Source of the DNA: Gammaproteobacteria bacterium
GTDB taxonomy: Bacteria; Pseudomonadota; Gammaproteobacteria; Nitrosococcales; Methylophagaceae
DNA length: 64,000 bases
NCBI GenBank assembly: GCA_029882915.1
Contig: JAOUJZ010000003.1
Span: 1-64,000, forward strand
Direction: 5' to 3'
Below the pieces are notes generated by a model, which had not been told where the DNA came from, searched no databases, and worked only from the letters and a program-made list of their open reading frames with translations. Positions 1-9,596 of the stretch are shown here, one piece after another. Each line of letters begins with the position of its first letter. Position 1 is the stretch's first letter. The translations under genes were made by a program, and so were the position numbers.

Positions 1-221
1 TTTTCGGTCTCGGAATGGGCTAGGGAGCCGTGAGTTGGAATAACAGCTGTTGGTGAAGGCACGCCATCTTCAGGTAATGCACCGACACTTTTTTCATATT
101 TGGTGATTAATAAAGACATCAGTGACGTTACAATGACCAATAATGTCAAAAAGACAAACACAAAGCCCATACCAAATAACATTAAGGTTAGACCTTCATT
201 CATTAAGTTAGATGCTTCCAT
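1..221 (-). CDS. oadG: Oxaloacetate decarboxylase gamma subunit (partial)
   Basis: This is the N-terminal 73 residues of a small membrane protein cut by the window edge; the start ATG is at 221 with an AAGGGGAAG ribosome site just upstream. It begins MEASNLMNEGLTLM and has one strongly hydrophobic segment (about residues 12-38, GMGFVFVFLTLLVIVTSLMS), then a polar Pro-rich stretch. That layout is typical of OadG, the small subunit that anchors and assembles the sodium-pumping oxaloacetate decarboxylase in the inner membrane. The alpha and beta subunits would be expected beyond the left edge. It is transcribed away from the neighbouring nuclease gene. The assignment rests on the short hydrophobic signature, so a related DUF-type OadG-like protein is possible. 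Confidence 0.75.
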   Translation of the reverse strand, partial: MEASNLMNEGLTLMLFGMGFVFVFLTLLVIVTSLMSLLITKYEKSVGALPEDGVPSPTAVIPTHGSLAHSETE

Positions 222-413
222 CTATACTTCCCCTTAAATCAATAAATAAATTAAGTATCACAATTCAATAACTTAATCTCAAATAGCCGCGTATTATACC
301 AGCAATCACCTATATGGCATGTTTTTTAAGATCACATTTATAAAGTCCATGACACCTTAGTAATGCGTTTATTGGCATAATAGAACGCTTTATATTTCAG
401 TTTCAGAGCATAT

Positions 414-1790
414 ATGACACCAGATTCAACTGATTTTTGGTTTTTACCACTTGGTGGTACCGGTGAGATCGGTATGAACCTGAACCTGTATGGACACGAT
501 GGCCAGTGGTTAATGGTTGACTGTGGCGTTATTTTTGATAAAAACACAGATGTTGATGGGGAAGAAATAATCAGTCACCGGCCCCATATTCAAATGGCAG
601 ATCCTCAATTTATTGCCGAACGTCGAACGGCGTTAGCCGGGCTGGTGATCACCCATGCACATGAAGATCATATTGGAGCAGTGCCATATCTATGGCGTCA
701 GCTTCGATGCCCTGTATACACCACTGCATTTACGGCTGAAATATTACGTAGAAAACTCATTGAAGTGGGGCTGGATGGCAAAGTGCCAGTCACGATTGTC
801 GAGCCCAATGCTCATCTTGATATTGGTGTATTTAATGTCAAATGGGTGGCCTTAACCCATTCACTTCCAGAGCCTTATGGACTGTTGATTACAACACCGG
901 TTGGCAAAGTCTTTCATACTGCGGACTGGAAGTTGGATCCAGCTCCTGTAATTGGCGAAAGATTTCATCAGGAAGCGTATCAGCAACTTTCTGAACATGA
1001 AATTGATGCCATGGTTTGCGACTCTACTAACGCCGATGTGGCAGGATGGTCATCTTCGGAGGCAAGTTTATACAAAGGGTTAAAACACCATATTGAGAAA
1101 GCCAAAGGACGAGTGATTGTTACCTGTTTTGGCAGTAATCTAGCTCGATTACATACCATTGCTAGAATAGCTGAGGAAACAAATCGCCACCTTGGATTAT
1201 TAGGTCGTTCACTGATTAATATGATGTCGGCAGCTAAAACAACAGGTTTATGGACATCGGTCGAAACACTCGTTGAGCCATCCCATCTTGGCTATTTGCC
1301 AGCACAAACCGTATTGCTGGTTGCGACTGGCAGTCAGGGTGAACCACGGACCGCTTTAAATCGCCTGAGTACTAATAGTTTTCGTGATATGCACCTTGAG
1401 CCGGGAGATACCGTTATATTTAGCTCAAAAATGATTCCCGGAAATGAACGCGCCATTGAAGCCGTAATTGAACGGTTGAAAGCAATGAAGGTCGATGTGA
1501 TTACAGCAGATGAAAGTACATTAACTATCCATGCATCAGGCCACCCGGCCGTAGAAGAACTGAAATTGATGTACAGTTGGGTCAAGCCAAGGTGCGCTAT
1601 TCCGGTACATGGTGAGTTGCATCATTTACAGGCTAATGCCACTATTGCTAAGACGGTGGGCGTGTCTAAGCAACTGCTTGGTAAAAATGGTGATATATAT
1701 TATATTTCGCCAGTACAGGGAATTCGTCGTAATGCCATAAAAACAGGGCGTTTAGGAGTGGTAAGCAAGAAGGAGTTTGTGAAGCTATGA
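414..1790 (+). CDS. RNase J-type MBL/beta-CASP nuclease
   Basis: A 458-residue metallo-beta-lactamase-fold protein with a beta-CASP insertion. The zinc motif HAHEDH lies at residues 81-86. Further conserved elements follow in order: FHTADWKLD, CDSTN, a beta-CASP region with SGHP, and PVHGELHH near residue 400. The opening (FWFLPLGGTGEIGMN) is characteristic of the RNase J family, which cuts and degrades RNA in the cytoplasm. It is about 100 residues shorter than Bacillus RNase J (about 555) and seems to lack that protein's C-terminal domain. The next gene overlaps by 4 bp (ATGA), so the two are probably co-transcribed. The exact substrate cannot be told from sequence. The ATG at 414 has only a weak ribosome site. 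Confidence 0.85.
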   Translation: MTPDSTDFWFLPLGGTGEIGMNLNLYGHDGQWLMVDCGVIFDKNTDVDGEEIISHRPHIQMADPQFIAERRTALAGLVITHAHEDHIGAVPYLWRQLRCPVYTTAFTAEILRRKLIEVGLDGKVPVTIVEPNAHLDIGVFNVKWVALTHSLPEPYGLLITTPVGKVFHTADWKLDPAPVIGERFHQEAYQQLSEHEIDAMVCDSTNADVAGWSSSEASLYKGLKHHIEKAKGRVIVTCFGSNLARLHTIARIAEETNRHLGLLGRSLINMMSAAKTTGLWTSVETLVEPSHLGYLPAQTVLLVATGSQGEPRTALNRLSTNSFRDMHLEPGDTVIFSSKMIPGNERAIEAVIERLKAMKVDVITADESTLTIHASGHPAVEELKLMYSWVKPRCAIPVHGELHHLQANATIAKTVGVSKQLLGKNGDIYYISPVQGIRRNAIKTGRLGVVSKKEFVKL

Positions 1791-2209
1791 CTATTGAAAA
1801 TAGAAAGTATATCCGGCATCCAAGTAATATTCCGTTACTTTTTAGTTTAAAAAACGAGGTGAAAAGGACACGGACAAAGGATGTCAGTGAGGGAGGCTTA
1901 TGTTTTTTTTGTCAGCATGCCATCGACAAAGGTGAAATCATACGTATCGCGATCCCCCTTTCTCGACTAGAGTTTGAGGCTGACGGTATTGTATGTTGGT
2001 GCAAACAAGATGGAGATGGTTATCTGGTTGGCATTACATTTCAGGAAGATTCGGTGGCGTACTCAGTACGAATGATAGAGCAAATCTGTCATATTGAGGA
2101 TTACCGACTTAAAGTGAAGACTGAAAAGGGCGTTGAGCTTACTAGCGAACAAGCAGCACAGGAATGGATCACTCAATACGCGCATACCTTTCCAAGCATT
2201 TCAGACTGA
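1787..2209 (+). CDS. PilZ domain protein
   Basis: A 140-residue cytoplasmic protein that is almost entirely one PilZ domain. The cyclic-di-GMP binding signature is present: RKYIR (RxxxR) at about residues 6-10 and DVSEGG ([D/N]xSxxG) at about residues 33-38. Both halves are intact, so binding of c-di-GMP is expected. The gene overlaps the preceding nuclease gene by 4 bp, which suggests translational coupling; whether c-di-GMP affects the nuclease is unknown. A GGDEF protein that could supply the signal is encoded at 14637-15698. The last 40 residues are not recognisable. Confidence 0.85.
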   Translation: MTIENRKYIRHPSNIPLLFSLKNEVKRTRTKDVSEGGLCFFCQHAIDKGEIIRIAIPLSRLEFEADGIVCWCKQDGDGYLVGITFQEDSVAYSVRMIEQICHIEDYRLKVKTEKGVELTSEQAAQEWITQYAHTFPSISD

Positions 2210-2218
2210 ATATTCAGC

Positions 2219-2262
2219 AAAAAAAGGATTCAGTTTATAGGGCACGTATTAACTGAATCAGG
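2219..2262 (-). terminator. Rho-independent terminator of the GNAT gene
   Basis: A perfect 9-bp inverted repeat, GATTCAGTT (2228-2236) and AACTGAATC (2252-2260), lies beside an A-run on the plus strand. Read on the minus strand this is a hairpin followed by a T-run, so it should end transcription of the leftward gene that stops at 2294. Confidence 0.7.
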
Positions 2263-2293
2263 TTAATAGCGCTCAATTTCCATACCTGTTTCC

Positions 2294-3235
2294 CTAACCG
2301 GTTTCAGGTAAAAAGCTTGGCATACTAATGCCGTTAAAACCGGGAAATTCACCCCAAACTTCTTTTAGATGTGTTTCGACATTAATCGCATTCCACACAT
2401 ACATTTGTTCCACTATTTTTCTTTTGTCCATGGGAATGGAAAACAGTACCCATGTGCCATTAAAGCGCTCAATTTCTTTTCTTATCAGAGCGATGGCTAT
2501 GGTTTCATTACGAGCTATACAGGGACCCAGCATATTTAGGGCTGGGTGTTTGACTGAAATCATAAACCCATCAATACGCTGTTGGTCGTTTTCATAGACG
2601 GTGGCATGTAGAACGCCACGAGGGTTTTCAATTGCATAACGATAGTCAATTTCACGTTTTATTCCACTGATCTCCATTTCCAGATCAGCCATCTGGTCAA
2701 TATCTTCAGTGACAGCTTCTCGAACACGATCCTCGCCTGAAACGTTGATATTACCCAAACCGGCTTCAGGCACCGTAATTACCATATCGTGGTATGTAAC
2801 ACGCGGTATAAAACCAGCACGGTTATATAAGGAGAATGAATCCATATTAATAGCGCTACTGACGAGTCGACAGGATTTGAAGTCGTGATCTTTAGTGTAA
2901 TCCAGAATGTAATTGACAAGTTGTCGACCAACTCCACGCCCGCCATAATTTGGGTGGACACTCATAATGCCCAATGAAACATGATGTTCACGAGGATGAT
3001 AAAAACAGGATCCCATCATCCGATTTGTAGTCGAATCGAAGGCTGCGATGCTGTGTCCCGGGGTTAAATCATTATAAATGTCGTAGAAAATAGATGTTTC
3101 TTGTGGTGTGCAACCAAAATAGTCTTTTCCCCAACCATGTTTCCAGTACCATGAATTAAAGGAGTTATAGAGAAGGTCAGCATGCTCAGGAATATCTTCA
3201 TCTTGTAACGGACGTAATATGATTTTTTCTGTCAT
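2294..3235 (-). CDS. Tandem GNAT-family acetyltransferase
   Basis: A 313-residue protein with a clear N-terminal GNAT domain (about residues 5-160). The acetyl-CoA binding motif A is visible as VHPNYGGRGVGRQL at about residues 93-106. The second half (about 165-310) looks like a degenerate GNAT repeat without an obvious motif A. Such two-lobed GNAT proteins transfer acetyl groups to small molecules or proteins, but the substrate is not evident here. It stands alone, with its own terminator downstream and a roughly 80-bp gap before copA. Confidence 0.75.
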   Translation of the reverse strand: MTEKIILRPLQDEDIPEHADLLYNSFNSWYWKHGWGKDYFGCTPQETSIFYDIYNDLTPGHSIAAFDSTTNRMMGSCFYHPREHHVSLGIMSVHPNYGGRGVGRQLVNYILDYTKDHDFKSCRLVSSAINMDSFSLYNRAGFIPRVTYHDMVITVPEAGLGNINVSGEDRVREAVTEDIDQMADLEMEISGIKREIDYRYAIENPRGVLHATVYENDQQRIDGFMISVKHPALNMLGPCIARNETIAIALIRKEIERFNGTWVLFSIPMDKRKIVEQMYVWNAINVETHLKEVWGEFPGFNGISMPSFLPETG

Positions 3236-3316
3236 GGTTGTTACTCAACATAACAATAGTAGGAGCTTTAAAAATATAGCATAAAAACCTAGTTAAATAC
3301 TAGGATAAATACTTGT

Positions 3317-5749
3317 TCATAGAGCTATTCGTCTAAGTCTTAATGCATTACTAATTACAGACACTGAACTTAAGCTCATCGCTGCAGCCGCTATCATTGG
3401 TGACAATAACAAACCAAATATTGGGTATAAAATACCTGCAGCTACCGGCACCCCAAGTGAGTTATAGATAAAAGCAAAAAACAAGTTCTGACGAATATTG
3501 CCCATGGTGGCGCGACTTAAACGTATTGCTTTGACTATACCTCGTAAATCACCTTTAACGAGCGTAACATCAGCACTTTCCATAGCAATATCAGTCCCTG
3601 TTCCCATTGCAATACCAACGGTTGCCTGAGCAAGTGCAGGAGCATCATTAATGCCGTCACCTGCCATGGCAACAATTTTACCTTCAGCCTGCAGTTGCTT
3701 GACGATGGCTGCTTTTTGTTCAGGTAATACTTCTGATTGCACCTGATCGATACCAAGTTTGCTAGCAACAGCCATAGCAGTAGCATGACTGTCTCCTGTG
3801 AGCATAACAATGCTAATACCTTGATCATGTATGGCTTTAAGCGCTTCAGGAGTAGATTTTTTAATGGGATCAGCAACGCCAATCATGCCTGCGGCTTGAC
3901 CATCAATACTGACAAGCATGACTGTTTGCCCTTCAGATCTGAGTAAGTCAGATTTTTGAATTAACTCTTTTGTATTTACTCCGCGACTTTCCAGTAATTT
4001 GGCATTACCCAGTGTGATATCGTGATTGTCGACGTGGCCTGTGATACCTTTACCCGTGATGGAAGAAAACTCATCAGGTTGACTCAGAGTGATACCACGA
4101 TCTTGGGCACTACTTACAATTGCTTCCGCTAACGGGTGTTCACTGGCTCGTTCCAGACTGGCAGCAAGTTGTAGTACCGTTTCATCAACGAAGCCAGGTT
4201 CTACAGTAATGGATACTAATTTGGGTTTACCTTCAGTCAAGGTGCCTGTTTTATCAATAACCAGAGTATCGACTTTTTCCATTGCTTCTAATGCTTCGGC
4301 ATTTTTTATTAACACACCGGTGAGAGCACCACGACCGGTACCCACCATGATTGACATTGGGGTGGCCAGGCCCAATGCACATGGACATGCAATGATTAAC
4401 ACCGCAACAGCATTGACAACAGCATGAGCAATACGTGGTTCTGGTCCCCATATCCACCAGATGATCAGAGTCAGAATAGAAACAACGACTACGGCTGGTA
4501 CAAAGTAACTGGCGACTACATCGACCAGTTTTTGAATTGGGGCACGTGAACGTTGTGCTTCAGCGACCATGTGGACGATTTGAGCGAGCAAGGTATCGCT
4601 GCCTACTTTTTCAGCACGCATGAGCAGACTTCCGGTGCCATTGACTGTCGCACCGATCAGGCGATCATCTACAACTTTGAGTACAGGTATCGACTCCCCA
4701 GTCACCATAGATTCATCAACTGTACTACTGCCATCGATAACAGTACCATCAACTGGTACTTTTTCGCCGGGACGAATACGCAGTTTGTCGCCGACTAAAA
4801 CATGCTCTAGGGGTATATCTTGCTCGTCGCCATTATCCCGGACAATTCGGGCAGTATTGGGAGCCAATTCCAGTAACAATTTGATTGCGGCATTGGTTTT
4901 GCTACGAGCACGTAATTCCAGTACTTGCCCTAACAGAACGAGTACGGTGATCACTGCCGCTGCTTCGAAGTAGACAGGCACAGTGCCGTCTTGATGCTGC
5001 ATGGTAGCAGGAAACAACTGTGGAAATATCAAGGCAACTACGCTGTATAACCAGGCTACGGAAACCCCAAGGCCAATCAATGTAAACATATTCAGATTTC
5101 GACTGATAACTGATTGCACGGCACGAATGTGGACAGGCCAGCCACCCCAGAAAACAACAGGGGTGGCTAATGAGCATTCAATCCATTGCACTTGTTGCAT
5201 TGTGATACCTTCTGGTAGCCATTGAGGAACCAGATCTGCAACCATTGCCAACACAAACACTGGCAGAGCAAATATAGTGCTTAACCAGAAGCGACGAGAC
5301 ATATCATCAAGTTCACTGGTGTCTTCCTCAACTTGCACAGTCTGAGGCTCTAATGCCATGCCACATTTAGGGCAGTTACCGGGATGATTTTGTACAACTT
5401 CTGGGTGCATCGGGCAGGTATAGTCTATTTTTGTTGCTGTTACCGATTGAGCGACAGGCTCAAGTGCCATTCCACACTTAGGACAGATACCGGGACCATG
5501 TTGCAGAATTTCTGGGTGCATGGGGCAGGTGTAGTTATTGTGACTATCTTCTGCAGGCGATAATGTCTGATGATTTCCGTCACAACAGTTGCCAGGTTGT
5601 ATCACATCCTGAATATAGTGTTCGGGCCTGGCCTTAAATTTAGTCAGGCAGCCTGCACAACAAAAGTAATACTGCTTGTCATCATGTTCAATATGATGAC
5701 GGGTCATGTTTTTATCTACTTCCATGCCACAAACGGGATCAATTGCCAT
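3317..5749 (-). CDS. copA: Cu(I)/Ag(I)-exporting P1B-type ATPase
   Basis: An 810-residue metal-pumping ATPase of the inner membrane. The N-terminus carries a YHS-like domain (residues 1-48, with Cys7 and CCAGC at 30-34). Two short heavy-metal-binding modules of the CPMHPE...CPKCGM type follow (about 73-98 and 110-134). There is no classical ferredoxin-like CxxC metal-binding domain. The core is complete: TGES (350-353), the CPC metal site (455-457), the phosphorylated Asp in DKTGT (D499), and GDGINDAP. The late membrane helices contain YN and MSLSS, the pattern of the P1B-1 subgroup that exports Cu+ and Ag+. It is the last gene of the minus-strand metal block, after the Cus-like efflux genes, and fits SilP/CopA-like pumps. 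Confidence 0.93.
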   Translation of the reverse strand: MAIDPVCGMEVDKNMTRHHIEHDDKQYYFCCAGCLTKFKARPEHYIQDVIQPGNCCDGNHQTLSPAEDSHNNYTCPMHPEILQHGPGICPKCGMALEPVAQSVTATKIDYTCPMHPEVVQNHPGNCPKCGMALEPQTVQVEEDTSELDDMSRRFWLSTIFALPVFVLAMVADLVPQWLPEGITMQQVQWIECSLATPVVFWGGWPVHIRAVQSVISRNLNMFTLIGLGVSVAWLYSVVALIFPQLFPATMQHQDGTVPVYFEAAAVITVLVLLGQVLELRARSKTNAAIKLLLELAPNTARIVRDNGDEQDIPLEHVLVGDKLRIRPGEKVPVDGTVIDGSSTVDESMVTGESIPVLKVVDDRLIGATVNGTGSLLMRAEKVGSDTLLAQIVHMVAEAQRSRAPIQKLVDVVASYFVPAVVVVSILTLIIWWIWGPEPRIAHAVVNAVAVLIIACPCALGLATPMSIMVGTGRGALTGVLIKNAEALEAMEKVDTLVIDKTGTLTEGKPKLVSITVEPGFVDETVLQLAASLERASEHPLAEAIVSSAQDRGITLSQPDEFSSITGKGITGHVDNHDITLGNAKLLESRGVNTKELIQKSDLLRSEGQTVMLVSIDGQAAGMIGVADPIKKSTPEALKAIHDQGISIVMLTGDSHATAMAVASKLGIDQVQSEVLPEQKAAIVKQLQAEGKIVAMAGDGINDAPALAQATVGIAMGTGTDIAMESADVTLVKGDLRGIVKAIRLSRATMGNIRQNLFFAFIYNSLGVPVAAGILYPIFGLLLSPMIAAAAMSLSSVSVISNALRLRRIAL

Positions 5750-5791
5750 GATGCGTTCTCCTGTTACATAGATGTTAGTTGCTACTATTTA

Positions 5792-5802
5792 GTTAACTAA
5801 TT
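5792..5802. promoter_or_regulatory. Shared 11-mer upstream of copA
   Basis: The 11-mer GTTAACTAATT lies in the 80-bp gap upstream of copA. The same 11 bases occur upstream of the small Cys-rich gene at the head of the metal block (12908-12918), where they overlap a candidate -10. A common operator is possible but rests only on this identity, and both regions are AT-rich. Confidence 0.25.
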
Positions 5803-5829
5803 TTACCCATACGATAGAAAATGTCTTCG

Positions 5830-6447
5830 CTAATGCTCATGCTCATTTTCTGTTGATGGTTGAATGTCATGCGCATGCTCACTGCCGTGAGGGTGTTGCT
5901 GGATATCAATACTGGCATCATTATGGTGATCGTTGTTATCTGTTTCTACTGTAGTACTACGACTATGGTCGTGACCATCAGTTTCAGTTTCTATTGTAGG
6001 TAAAGACATAACGCCTATGCCATAACGATACACTGCTTCTGCGCCAAGCCAGCCAGTGACCATTAACATTATGCCAGCAACAGCAGACACAGATAAAAAT
6101 AGCAGGCCAGGTTTTTTGTGAGTTTTATTCAATACTACGACTGATATACCAACAAGTAAAAATAAAGCTGCAGTGGGTAATGCCCAGTTTCGATGTAGCG
6201 TCATGGCTGCATGTGATGCTGAGTCATGTTCAACGGTATTATAGGCATACCAACCTGCTATCACTGTAGCAACAGTAAATAAACAACCTGTCCATAAGCT
6301 CCAGTTAGCCATATGATGCCACTGTTCTTTCCAGCGATGGTCATTAGGTAGTACTTTTACGGCAAAATAAAAGACGACGGAAATGCTTAGCAGCCCGATG
6401 GTGAAATGCACCAGAATGGGATGCCAGTTTGGAATAACGGTGATCAT
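5830..6447 (-). CDS. DUF2231 membrane protein with His-rich tail
   Basis: A 205-residue inner-membrane protein. The first about 150 residues hold four hydrophobic segments and start with NWHPILVHFTIGLL, the opening typical of DUF2231 proteins. The last about 50 residues are a soluble tail with many His and Asp residues (motifs such as DGHDHS, DNNDHH, EHAHD), which could bind metal ions. Its start overlaps the end of the efflux-pump gene by 4 bp (ATGA), so it belongs to the same operon, and copA follows. The family has no settled biochemical role. From context and the His tail I infer a part in metal handling. Confidence 0.75.
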   Translation of the reverse strand: MITVIPNWHPILVHFTIGLLSISVVFYFAVKVLPNDHRWKEQWHHMANWSLWTGCLFTVATVIAGWYAYNTVEHDSASHAAMTLHRNWALPTAALFLLVGISVVVLNKTHKKPGLLFLSVSAVAGIMLMVTGWLGAEAVYRYGIGVMSLPTIETETDGHDHSRSTTVETDNNDHHNDASIDIQQHPHGSEHAHDIQPSTENEHEH

Positions 6448-9400
6448 GTTTTATCCCCATTAATTTTTAAGTGTTCTTTGAGTTGTAAAACCAGGCTGTA
6501 CACAACAGGCAGGACAAACAAACTGAGCAGGGTGACTGTCACCATTCCGCCAACCATTGGGGCAGCGATTCGTTGCATGACTTCGGATCCTGTGCCGCTA
6601 CCCCACATAATTGGTAGCAAACCGGCAATGGTAGCCGATGACGTCATGATAATAGGGCGTACCCGTTCGGATGTACCTGATCGAACTGCATCGATGATTT
6701 CCTGGCGAGTCAGATGCAACTTATTGTGTCTTAATGCAGCAATTTTTTGGTCAATAAACGTTAACACTAAGACCCCTATTTCTGCTGCTATTCCGGCAAG
6801 TGCAATAAAGCCCACAACTACGGCAACTGAGAGGTTAAAACCAAGTAAGTAAATTAGCCAGATACCGCCAACCAGAGCAAAAGGCACTGATAACATGACG
6901 ACCAATGGGGCACTGATATTACGAAAATTAAGGTATAACAACAGGAAAATGCTAATAAGCGTGATAGGGATGACAATTTGTAATCGTTCAGCAGCACGTT
7001 CCATATATTCAAATTGACCGGACCAGGATAGGCTATAGCCTGCTGGTATGGTGACCTGTGTGTTAACAATCTGTTTTGCCTTAGCGACATAGCCACCGAT
7101 ATCATCCGTTTTGATATCGATATAAACCCAGGCATTAGGCCGGGAATCTTCTGTTTTAATGACAGGTGCCCCACGGCGTAGCTGCATGGTAGCTAATTGA
7201 GCCAGTGGGACCTGAGCACCTGTTGGTGTTGGAATCAGAATACGTTTTAACTCAGAAATATTGTCACGCAACTCCCGTGGGTAACGTAAATTTACTGGAT
7301 AACGTTCCAGACCTTCTACAGTTTGAGTGACATTCATACCGCCAATCGCAGTTTGAATCACATCTTGCACATCGGCTATATGTAAACCATAGCGGGCCAA
7401 TTCTTCGCGGTTAATATCAAAATCAAGATAATAGCCACCAGCTGCCTTGTCACCAAATGCCGATAATGTTTCTGGCATTTGTTTCACAATCTGTTCAATG
7501 TCATCAGCAATTTGCTCTAGGACAGTAAGGCTCGGACCACTAATCTTTAACCCTATAGGGGTTTTTATTCCGGTCGACAGCATATCAATTCGGGTTTTAA
7601 TCGGCATTGTCCACGCGTTTGTAAGTCCCGGAAATTGAATAGCATGATCCATTTCATTCATTAATTGCCGGGTAGTTTTATCAGGATCAGGCCAGACCTT
7701 TTTATCTTTCAATGTAATGGTCGTTTCCAGCATAGATAATGGTGCCGGATCAGTAGCTGTCTCAGCACGACCTGCTTTACCGAAAACCTGCTCCACCTCA
7801 GGAAAGGTCATTAGTATTTTGTCTGTTTGTTGCAGTAGTTCACGTACTTTAGAGATCGAAATGCCTGGATAGGTGGTTGGCATATAGAGAATATCGCCTT
7901 CATCCAATGGCGGCATGAATTCGCTTCCTAATTTGCTCGCTGGAATACTAGTTATCGTAAGGATAATTACCGTCAGTAACAAAGTAAGCCAACGCCAACG
8001 AATTGCAATGCGTAATACAGGTGCGTGGATGTAATGCAGTACTCGGTTTATCGGGTTTTTTGCCTCTGGCAAGATATTCCCACGGATGAGATAACCCATC
8101 AAGACAGGTACCAATGTGATTGCTAAAATAGCGGCAGCGGCCATTGAATAGGTTTTGGTAAATGCCAAAGGTGAGAATAACCGGCCTTCTTGTGCTTGCA
8201 GAGTAAAAACAGGCAAAAATGACACTGTAATAATCATCAAAGAGAAAAATAAGGCCGGCCCAACTTCTTTGGCTGCAATTGCCACTGTTTGCCAGCGCTC
8301 GGAAACTGTTAATCCCCCCATTTTTTTCTGAGTGGCATATTCCAGATGTTTATGTGTGTTCTCAATCATGACAATGGCACCATCAACCATTACCCCGATT
8401 GCGATAGCGATTCCTCCCAATGACATGATATTGGCATTAATACCTTGCCAGTGCATTATTAAAAAGGCCATCAATATGCCGACTGGAAGACTGATGACAG
8501 CAACCAGTGCAGAGCGAATATGAAATAAAAACAGGATACAAATCAGACTGACCACGATAGATTCTTCGATCAGTTTTTCCTGTAAATTATCGACTGCGCG
8601 GTTGATGAGTTTACTGCGGTCATAAACAGGAATAATCTCTACCCCGGCTGGCAGGCCTTTTTCTAGTTCCGTCAGCTTGTCTTGTACATTTTTAATCGTA
8701 CTAAGTGCATTTTCACCATAGCGCATGATGACTACACCACCTGCAACTTCACCTTCACCGTTAAAATCTGTCAATCCCCTTCTTAACTCGGGTCCAAGAT
8801 GAATATTGGCTATATCGGTCAATCGAATAGGGGTGCCATTGTCACTGACGCTAACGGCGATGGATTTCAAGTCATCTAATGATTGAATATAGCCCAGTCC
8901 ACGCACCATATACTCGGTTTCGGCCATCTCTATCAGTTTACCGCCGACATCACTATTGGAACGTTGAATGGCCTTTTTTACTTTTGATAGTGGAATGTTG
9001 TAATTCTGTAAGGCATTGGGATCGACCTCCACCTGATATTGTTTAACAAAACCGCCAATAGACGCGATTTCAGCAACACCTTCCACAGTTTGTAAGGGGT
9101 AACGTAAATACCAATCCTGAATAGAGCGTAATTGAGCAAGATCATGTCGACCAGTCTTATCAATCAGGGCATATTCATACACCCAGCCGACCCCTGTAGC
9201 ATCAGGTCCAAGGTTGGGAGTGACTTCTTTGGGTAATCGGCCACTGACATAATTGAGGTATTCCAGTACCCTAGAACGCGCCCAGTACATATCGGTATCA
9301 TCTTCAAAAATAATATAAACAAAAGACAAACCAAAAAAAGAATAGCCACGAACGGTTTTTGCTTTGGGTACCGCTAACATAGCAGTAGTGAGAGGATAGG

Positions 9401-9596
9401 TTACTTGATCCTCTACAACTTGCGGTGCTTGTCCAGGATATTCGGTGAGGACAATAACCTGTACATCAGATAGATCAGGGATAGCGTCAAGAGGTGTATT
9501 TTTCAGCGCCCATATACCGGCAATCACAATCAACACTGTTGCTAACAGTACCTGAAATTTGTCACGTAAGGAGGCGGTAATGATGCGATTAATCAT
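6444..9596 (-). CDS. cusA: CusA-like heavy-metal RND efflux pump
   Basis: An inner-membrane proton-driven pump of about 1050 residues that exports metal ions through a tripartite complex with the CusB- and CusC-like proteins encoded next to it. The start chosen is ATG at 9596 (MINRIITASLRDKF), which matches the usual CusA/CzcA N-terminus; an in-frame ATG at 9626 would add ten residues inside the upstream gene. Twelve membrane segments and two large periplasmic loops are recognisable. Segments such as FMPPLDEGD, RIDMLSTGIKTPIG and GFIALAGIAAEIGVLVL match Cu/Ag-type CusA better than CzcA-type Zn/Co pumps. It overlaps the adaptor gene upstream by 8 bp and the DUF2231 gene downstream by 4 bp. Confidence 0.9.
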   Translation of the reverse strand: MINRIITASLRDKFQVLLATVLIVIAGIWALKNTPLDAIPDLSDVQVIVLTEYPGQAPQVVEDQVTYPLTTAMLAVPKAKTVRGYSFFGLSFVYIIFEDDTDMYWARSRVLEYLNYVSGRLPKEVTPNLGPDATGVGWVYEYALIDKTGRHDLAQLRSIQDWYLRYPLQTVEGVAEIASIGGFVKQYQVEVDPNALQNYNIPLSKVKKAIQRSNSDVGGKLIEMAETEYMVRGLGYIQSLDDLKSIAVSVSDNGTPIRLTDIANIHLGPELRRGLTDFNGEGEVAGGVVIMRYGENALSTIKNVQDKLTELEKGLPAGVEIIPVYDRSKLINRAVDNLQEKLIEESIVVSLICILFLFHIRSALVAVISLPVGILMAFLIMHWQGINANIMSLGGIAIAIGVMVDGAIVMIENTHKHLEYATQKKMGGLTVSERWQTVAIAAKEVGPALFFSLMIITVSFLPVFTLQAQEGRLFSPLAFTKTYSMAAAAILAITLVPVLMGYLIRGNILPEAKNPINRVLHYIHAPVLRIAIRWRWLTLLLTVIILTITSIPASKLGSEFMPPLDEGDILYMPTTYPGISISKVRELLQQTDKILMTFPEVEQVFGKAGRAETATDPAPLSMLETTITLKDKKVWPDPDKTTRQLMNEMDHAIQFPGLTNAWTMPIKTRIDMLSTGIKTPIGLKISGPSLTVLEQIADDIEQIVKQMPETLSAFGDKAAGGYYLDFDINREELARYGLHIADVQDVIQTAIGGMNVTQTVEGLERYPVNLRYPRELRDNISELKRILIPTPTGAQVPLAQLATMQLRRGAPVIKTEDSRPNAWVYIDIKTDDIGGYVAKAKQIVNTQVTIPAGYSLSWSGQFEYMERAAERLQIVIPITLISIFLLLYLNFRNISAPLVVMLSVPFALVGGIWLIYLLGFNLSVAVVVGFIALAGIAAEIGVLVLTFIDQKIAALRHNKLHLTRQEIIDAVRSGTSERVRPIIMTSSATIAGLLPIMWGSGTGSEVMQRIAAPMVGGMVTVTLLSLFVLPVVYSLVLQLKEHLKINGDKT

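Noticed and set aside
3240-3316. CCTAG/CTAGG inverted repeat after copA as a terminator
   Set aside because: The stem is only 5 bp and AT-rich, with no T-run on the copA strand.
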